This document shows positions 59,456-64,000 of a stretch of 64,000 nucleotides of DNA, in pieces. The notes under the pieces were generated by a model that ran no database searches, was not told where the DNA came from, and saw only the letters and a list, made by a program, of their open reading frames with translations. The position numbers were made by a program, and so were the translations under genes. The DNA comes from Pseudomonas_T sp032052615 (GTDB lineage Bacteria; Pseudomonadota; Gammaproteobacteria; Pseudomonadales; Pseudomonadaceae). Every line of letters begins with the position of its first letter. Within the stretch, counting starts at the first letter, position 1. The DNA is taken from NCBI GenBank assembly GCA_032052615.1, contig DAMBWF010000001.1, forward strand, positions 1 to 64,000. The letters are read 5' to 3'.

Positions 59456-59851
59456 CTACTTCCAGCACTCCTCTTTGGAGGTCGTGCCAGTGACATCCCG
59501 GACTCCGGCCGAGGTGACCTTGAGGCTGCCGCACTTATCCTTTGCCTGGGCGCCCTGAGGTGTCGCCTGGAGCGTATAGGCCGTGGTGGAGGCGTTGGGA
59601 ATGCTCAGCGTATAAAGCTTGTTGCTCGACTGGGTATTTAGCCCCAGGTCATCCACGGAAGAAGCGTAGGTGTTGTTCTGCGCGAAGAAACGCTCTTGAC
59701 GAGCGGCGGCATCCATCAAAAGCGCTTTCCCCTCGCTGCGATTGCTACGCAGGACATAGCTCGAATAACTGGGGATGGCCACGGCGCCAATGATGGCGAT
59801 CACCGCCATGGTGATGACCAGTTCGATAAGCGAGAATCCGCGCGATTTCAT
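59456..59851 (-). CDS. pilE: minor pseudopilin PilE
   Basis: A 131-residue type IV minor pilin. The prepilin site is MKSRG before FSLIELVITMAVIAIIGAVA, with the conserved Glu5 of the mature protein; PilD would cleave and methylate Phe1. Two cysteines near the C-terminus (DKCGS, EECWK) can form the D-region disulphide. It overlaps pilY2 by ATGA and is the last gene of the pilX-pilY1-pilY2-pilE block. Minor pilins prime pilus assembly. Confidence 0.94.
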   Translation of the reverse strand: MKSRGFSLIELVITMAVIAIIGAVAIPSYSSYVLRSNRSEGKALLMDAAARQERFFAQNNTYASSVDDLGLNTQSSNKLYTLSIPNASTTAYTLQATPQGAQAKDKCGSLKVTSAGVRDVTGTTSKEECWK

Positions 59852-60183
59852 AGCTGAGGGACCGTTGCATTGTCGGGGGTCTGCTCGAGCGGAGCGGGGG
59901 CGCCACGGTTGATCGTCAACGATTCGATGACAGACTCCGGCTTTTCCACCGTGCCGCTGAAATTGACGACCTGTCCTTGCTTGAGCTGAAACAGGACGGG
60001 GCTGCCATTTTCCTGCAGGCTGTTCGGCAGCTTATAGCGCGTCCCGTCCACCACCACGATATTCTTCTCGACGATCACATCCTGGACCACGCCGACTTGC
60101 TCGAACGTCTGGGCCAAGGCGTTGCCGCCCTGCAGGGCGGCCCCCAAACCGAGGGTCAGCCAGAGTCGCTGCTGTCGTTTCAT
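59848..60183 (-). CDS. pilY2: type IV pilus biogenesis protein PilY2
   Basis: A 111-residue small exported protein with a signal peptide (cleaved near NALAQ) and a single beta-rich domain VVQDVIVEKNIVVVDGTRYKL followed by QVVNFSGTVEKP. It is characteristic of pseudomonads. It overlaps both neighbours (TGATG with pilY1, ATGA with pilE), so the operon is translationally coupled. Its exact role in pilus formation is unclear. Confidence 0.92.
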   Translation of the reverse strand: MKRQQRLWLTLGLGAALQGGNALAQTFEQVGVVQDVIVEKNIVVVDGTRYKLPNSLQENGSPVLFQLKQGQVVNFSGTVEKPESVIESLTINRGAPAPLEQTPDNATVPQL

Positions 60184-63100
60184 CAGTAGTCCTCGATGGT
60201 GCGCCAGTTCTGGCGGCCGTTGGTTCGCGGTGACGTATGGAAATCCTGGCAGCCCTGCGACGTGCAGACGGAAGGATCGCCGTTCACGCCCTGGGTCACG
60301 GTGAAGTCCGTACCCGTACCTTGGCTCATGCCCGAGTAAACCGCGTTGTTGAAGTTATCGTTGCTGTCGATGACGCCATTCTGGCCGAAGTCGAACACGG
60401 TGAAGGATGTCGCGCCACCCGTGAAAGGATCCAGCCCGTACAGGCGGCCGGTCGAGCCGCTGGCGCAAGGGTCGTCGTTCGGGGTCAGGCTGGAAAGCAG
60501 CAAGACGTCGCCCGATACGCTCATGTCCTGGGCCACCATTTCGCCTTTGGGCGTGCCCGGGTTCAAGTCGAGGTACCAGCCGTACTTGGTTTTCCAGTCG
60601 ACCGGGTTGGTGCTGAGCTTATCAACTTCCCGGGTCGTGGTGGTGGTCTTGACCGAGCCGTCGGCGTTGTAGGCGTAGCCGCCGGTACTGGGGTCGATGA
60701 CCTTGTTGGTGAAGGTCACGTTGCTACGGGTCAGGGTCTGGGCTTGCAGGTTGCTGCGCGTCAGCGTCGGAGTGGTGCCGGCGGCCTCGCCCAGGGTCTG
60801 GGTGTCCCAGATGCCATAGAGCGTCATGGCCCGGGTAGTATCCGCGGTGGCGTCGTCCTGTTCGACATACTTGCCGGTTCCGACGATCACGATGTAACCC
60901 TTGCGGCTGGGGTGGCGGACCAAGGACGGGGCTGCCGTGATGGGTTGCCGGGTACCGTTACTAGCGAGGGCGCTGTAGAGCGGCTTGCCGCCGAAGGAGA
61001 CCTGGAATCCGCTGTAATTGCCGCGCTCGGGGGTGAACGGGACGGTACCGGCCGCTACGCCGCCGCTGTACAGGTCGAATCGCCACAGGTTGCCCTGGAG
61101 GTCGCCGGCATAGGCATAGTCAGCGACGCCGTCGCTGTTGTTGTCGGCGAGCTTGGGCGTCGACAGGCCATTCGCCACGTTGGCGGTGCCCTGGACTTTC
61201 AGCTCTTTGAGCAGCGTGCCTTTCTCCAGATCGATGATCAGCAGGGCCGCCTGGTCGTTCTCGCTGCCATAGCCGTTGCCGGCCACCACCGCCCATTTGC
61301 CGCCATGCAGGCGCGCCACGGTCGGCTTGCCGAAGGTGTAGCCCAGCTCGGCGTATTTGTCGGTGCCGAACTCCCAGAGCAACTTGATGTTGTCTGGATC
61401 GGTGATGTCGAGGGCGAACAACCCCTTGCCTCCGGCCCGCAAGGTACCGATCAGCACGGTGCGCCACGCGCCATTGATGAGCGCATCGGCCACCACGGGT
61501 GTGCCGTCCACATAGAACTGGTGGGCGCCGCCCACGTATTTCACGGCGCTCAGTCGATTGAGCTTCTCGTGGACGGCCGTGGGGATGAAGGCGAAGGTCT
61601 CCTCGCCGGTACCGGCATCGAAACCATGCAGCATGCCGTCATTGGCACCGACGTAGATGCGCTTCTTACGGCTTTTCTTATCCTTCTCGAACTCGCTGTA
61701 GGTGTTGTTCGGGTCGAATGCACTGGACAGCAACCAGGGTAAGTACTGGGCCTCGCCCACCAGTACCGGCTTGGAATTCACGATGTCCCCGAGGACCGAG
61801 CTGCGCATGCGGAAGATACGCGTCGAGTCGGAGTTGCCGTCCTTCATTTCCAGGGAGCGATCGCCGGCGAGGAAATTCAGGCGTTTTTCGCCCTTGGTGT
61901 CCACCTTGTTGTCCTGGTCGAAATCACGGTTGAGCAGGGTGCCCAGGGCGGTGTCCTTGACGTTGGGCCAGGTGAAGCGGGTCAGGCCGTTCCCGGAGGA
62001 GCTGCCGCTGGCGACATAAATTTTCCGCTCTTCGTATTTCTTGGCGTTCAGCTTGCTCGCCGCGCGCCATTGCTCCGTGACGGTGGGGGAAACGCCCCGC
62101 GTGCTACTGAAGGTCGTCTGGGTGCGGATCAGGTCGCCGCTCCACTGCTTGGAGCTGTCGAAGGTGGTTTGGTTGCCGTAACGGGTCAGGCCGGTGCCAT
62201 CCGAGCTGACCTCGGAGCCCACCGCCGGGGCGGTCGCCGAGGTTTCCTGGGCATTGATGGAGGTCAGGATCTTCTCGAAGGCATTGACCAGGGCCTCGGG
62301 CGTATCGGCGCTGAAGAACTGGCCCCGCGAGTCGATCGCGGCATGCCACAGGTCGTAGACGTTTTCAGCCTTGTCGTTGCCGACCGCTGGCCAGTTCTTC
62401 GAACCGGCGAGCAGCTCGGCGATATTGGAATAGGTGCTGCCGCTCCAAGTCGGCGCGGAACTGCTGGTCAGCGAGTTGCCCAGGCCCAGGCCCACGGTGA
62501 AGTTGACCAAGTGTTGCCAGGTGGCGGGGTCGTTGCGCGGGTCCCAGTATTCGGTGTCGCTGAGGTCGGCAGGATCGTCCGTGCTCTTGTTGACGAAGTT
62601 CAAGGTCATCTTGACCTTGTTCTCAATGGCGGGCCGGGCGTCGGTCGCCCAGTAGTAGTAGGCCATATCGGCCAGGGTGCCGTTGTAATTGTCCCGATAA
62701 GGCGCCCGGGGCGAGTAGCCGCGGCCGTCCGGCAGGGTAGTCGCTATCTCGTCCCGTGGGTTGGGAGAGTAGCCCGAGCCGGACACGCCGTTCCACATGC
62801 CGTCGGTCATCATCACGTGATAACTGGCGCGGCAGGCGAAGGTCTTACCCTGGGCATCGACGAACATCGAGTTGTTGTTCTTCAGGTAGTTGCCCGCGCG
62901 CTGCAAGGCGGCGTGCAGGGGCGTGCCCCCGGCGGGGTCGATCTTGGCGAGCCAGTTGAAGAAGTTGACCCGGTGCTGTTTGCTGAACTCCTTGACGCTG
63001 GCGTTATTGCAGGAGCCGCCGATGGCGCAGGTATTCAAGTTCTGCCAGTTGATCCGGATATTCTCGGGGAGCCGAGCGAAGGCCAGGTTGGCGGCCGTCT

Positions 63101-63752
63101 TGGTGGCCAGCAGGCGGTTGCGGTAGAACGAGTACCAGATGGCGAAGTTGGTTTCCTCGTCGCTCGACACGTATTGCAAGGTGTAGCAGGCATTCTTGTA
63201 GGAGGGCGGACTGGCTGGGCAGCCGTTCTTTACCGTGTAGGTGTAGTAGTGGGCTCGTCCGCTGCAATAGTCGTTGTCGGCGCAATAGTCCAAGTACACA
63301 ACATTGCCCCACCTATCGGTTCCCCATTGGGGACGGTAGCTGCTGTCCAGGTTGGTCGTGCCTTCAGCGGTGTCGTAGCCGTTGATCCAGGCCCGGGTGA
63401 AGCTCGGCGTGGCATAGTCGGTCACGACGATATTGTCACCCGACAGGCTGACCTTCTTGGGCAACTGATAGGTGTAGTTGGGGTTGTAGTACATCGGGTT
63501 GTAGGTGTTGGAGCGGGCCGCCCGATAGCCGCTCATGCCACCGATGGCATCGGGCGCATAGGCCCAGGCCATACTGCCCGAGTCGTCGAGCGTCAGCAGC
63601 AGGTTGGGGGAAACCCCCTCGGAGAGCATCAAGGGTTGCTGGCTGATGTCGAGTTTCGTGACGGCCGAGGCGCTTTGCGCCGAGAGCGTCATGGCCACGC
63701 CCAGCAGGAAGGCGATCGAACCTTTACCGGCAAAAGCAAATGTAGTGTTCAT
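60183..63752 (-). CDS. pilY1: type IV pilus tip adhesin PilY1
   Basis: An 1189-residue exported protein with a signal peptide ending SAQSASA. The N-terminal half contains a von Willebrand A-like region with the MIDAS start LDDSGSM (Asp56, Ser58, Ser60). The C-terminal half is a beta-propeller with the EF-hand-like calcium loop DNNSDGVAD (about residues 870-878), which in P. aeruginosa controls pilus extension and retraction. PilY1 also serves surface sensing and virulence. The ATG at 63752 is chosen for its ribosome site; ATG 63764 and GTG 63767 are alternatives that overlap the pilX stop. Confidence 0.94.
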   Translation of the reverse strand: MNTTFAFAGKGSIAFLLGVAMTLSAQSASAVTKLDISQQPLMLSEGVSPNLLLTLDDSGSMAWAYAPDAIGGMSGYRAARSNTYNPMYYNPNYTYQLPKKVSLSGDNIVVTDYATPSFTRAWINGYDTAEGTTNLDSSYRPQWGTDRWGNVVYLDYCADNDYCSGRAHYYTYTVKNGCPASPPSYKNACYTLQYVSSDEETNFAIWYSFYRNRLLATKTAANLAFARLPENIRINWQNLNTCAIGGSCNNASVKEFSKQHRVNFFNWLAKIDPAGGTPLHAALQRAGNYLKNNNSMFVDAQGKTFACRASYHVMMTDGMWNGVSGSGYSPNPRDEIATTLPDGRGYSPRAPYRDNYNGTLADMAYYYWATDARPAIENKVKMTLNFVNKSTDDPADLSDTEYWDPRNDPATWQHLVNFTVGLGLGNSLTSSSAPTWSGSTYSNIAELLAGSKNWPAVGNDKAENVYDLWHAAIDSRGQFFSADTPEALVNAFEKILTSINAQETSATAPAVGSEVSSDGTGLTRYGNQTTFDSSKQWSGDLIRTQTTFSSTRGVSPTVTEQWRAASKLNAKKYEERKIYVASGSSSGNGLTRFTWPNVKDTALGTLLNRDFDQDNKVDTKGEKRLNFLAGDRSLEMKDGNSDSTRIFRMRSSVLGDIVNSKPVLVGEAQYLPWLLSSAFDPNNTYSEFEKDKKSRKKRIYVGANDGMLHGFDAGTGEETFAFIPTAVHEKLNRLSAVKYVGGAHQFYVDGTPVVADALINGAWRTVLIGTLRAGGKGLFALDITDPDNIKLLWEFGTDKYAELGYTFGKPTVARLHGGKWAVVAGNGYGSENDQAALLIIDLEKGTLLKELKVQGTANVANGLSTPKLADNNSDGVADYAYAGDLQGNLWRFDLYSGGVAAGTVPFTPERGNYSGFQVSFGGKPLYSALASNGTRQPITAAPSLVRHPSRKGYIVIVGTGKYVEQDDATADTTRAMTLYGIWDTQTLGEAAGTTPTLTRSNLQAQTLTRSNVTFTNKVIDPSTGGYAYNADGSVKTTTTTREVDKLSTNPVDWKTKYGWYLDLNPGTPKGEMVAQDMSVSGDVLLLSSLTPNDDPCASGSTGRLYGLDPFTGGATSFTVFDFGQNGVIDSNDNFNNAVYSGMSQGTGTDFTVTQGVNGDPSVCTSQGCQDFHTSPRTNGRQNWRTIEDY

Positions 63753-63763
63753 TCGGTATTCCA

Positions 63764-64000
63764 TCACGAGCGCGGAGGATAGAAGCGGGCGTGGGTCGCT
63801 TGCAGATAGGTCAAGGCGTTGGCCTGGTTCACCGCCTTGCTGTTGCTTTCATAGAAGAACGTGACGTTCTCGCCCTTGAGAAAGCTGCCGTATTCGGGGT
63901 TCAGCGCCCGGCCTTGGTTATAGCCATCCGGAACCCGCATGGTGACCCAGGTGACTGTCTTGCCCGGTTCGGTACCGGTTTCCACCTCGGGGTCGCTGCC
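63764..64000 (-). CDS. pilX: minor pilin PilX, C-terminal part (cut by window end)
   Basis: Only the last 78 residues are in the window, ending LTYLQATHARFYPPRS. They carry no motif that proves identity on their own. Position directly upstream of pilY1, in the order pilX-pilY1-pilY2-pilE, makes PilX the likely assignment. Confidence 0.75.
   Translation of the reverse strand, partial: GSDPEVETGTEPGKTVTWVTMRVPDGYNQGRALNPEYGSFLKGENVTFFYESNSKAVNQANALTYLQATHARFYPPRS

Noticed and set aside
1..64000. Search for tRNA, rRNA, CRISPR repeats and insertion sequences
   Set aside because: No cloverleaf-like segments, regularly spaced repeats, transposase-like proteins or terminal inverted repeats were recognised by eye; small RNAs cannot be excluded.

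Overview
This is a high-G+C chromosome segment of a Pseudomonas. The gene order from the mscL/fpr/radA region through glyA-morA-ettA, ispB-rplU-rpmA-obg-proB, rpsT/murJ-ribF-ileS-lspA-fkpB-ispH to the type IV pilus genes pilE-pilY2-pilY1-pilX is, from memory, the order of the corresponding P. aeruginosa region. PilY2, MorA, a MapZ-like PilZ protein and a cyanide-insensitive oxidase support the assignment. The species cannot be named from the sequence.

Region 1 (1-9.8 kb) is the accessory end. The first 1.4 kb is visibly richer in A+T. On the minus strand it carries a compact toxin/immunity-like operon: a DUF2778/Tlde1-like L,D-transpeptidase-fold protein broken by one frameshift, an ATGA-coupled membrane protein, and a further small broken ORF. 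A second effector/immunity-like pair (BPSL0067-type Cys-His amidase plus STY0301-type lipoprotein) lies at 4.3-5.0 kb. Around them are a Nei-like glycosylase, PhnA/YjdM, a LEA2 lipoprotein, a PhyH dioxygenase, a Tat-exported GH5 glycosidase, a Tsx-like channel and a Tat-exported SDR. No secretion-machinery genes are present.

Region 2 (8.8-21.6 kb) is metabolic and envelope functions. A flavin oxidoreductase and ferrochelatase hemH diverge around a TGTACA-N12-TGTA element that resembles the binding site of light-responsive LitR/PplR regulators. Then follow a flavodoxin, a LysR regulator divergent from an lrgA/lrgB pair, an aldolase, an SDR, a nucleotidyltransferase, the cioAB-DUF2474 operon with a perfect Anr/FNR box, rlmG, fpr and mscL.

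Region 3 (21.7-37.3 kb) combines cyclic-di-GMP signalling (an EAL phosphodiesterase, a MapZ-like PilZ protein, the large GGDEF-EAL protein MorA) with radA, an Anr-controlled YdcH protein, the cstA-ybdD-(WYL-like)-yjiA cluster, glyA and ettA.

Region 4 (37.4-46.5 kb) holds gluconokinase, an RtcB-type RNA ligase, a large Lnb/DUF4105-type putative acyltransferase with a likely C-terminal barrel, a Lon-family protease, a UPF0114 membrane protein, FklB, and a small protein gene behind a Fur-like operator.

Region 5 (46.7-64 kb) is core: ispB, rplU-rpmA, obg, proB-creA, rpsT, murJ, ribF-ileS-lspA-fkpB, ispH, then the convergent minor-pilin operon, which runs off the window in pilX. No rRNA, tRNA, CRISPR array or insertion sequence was recognised.
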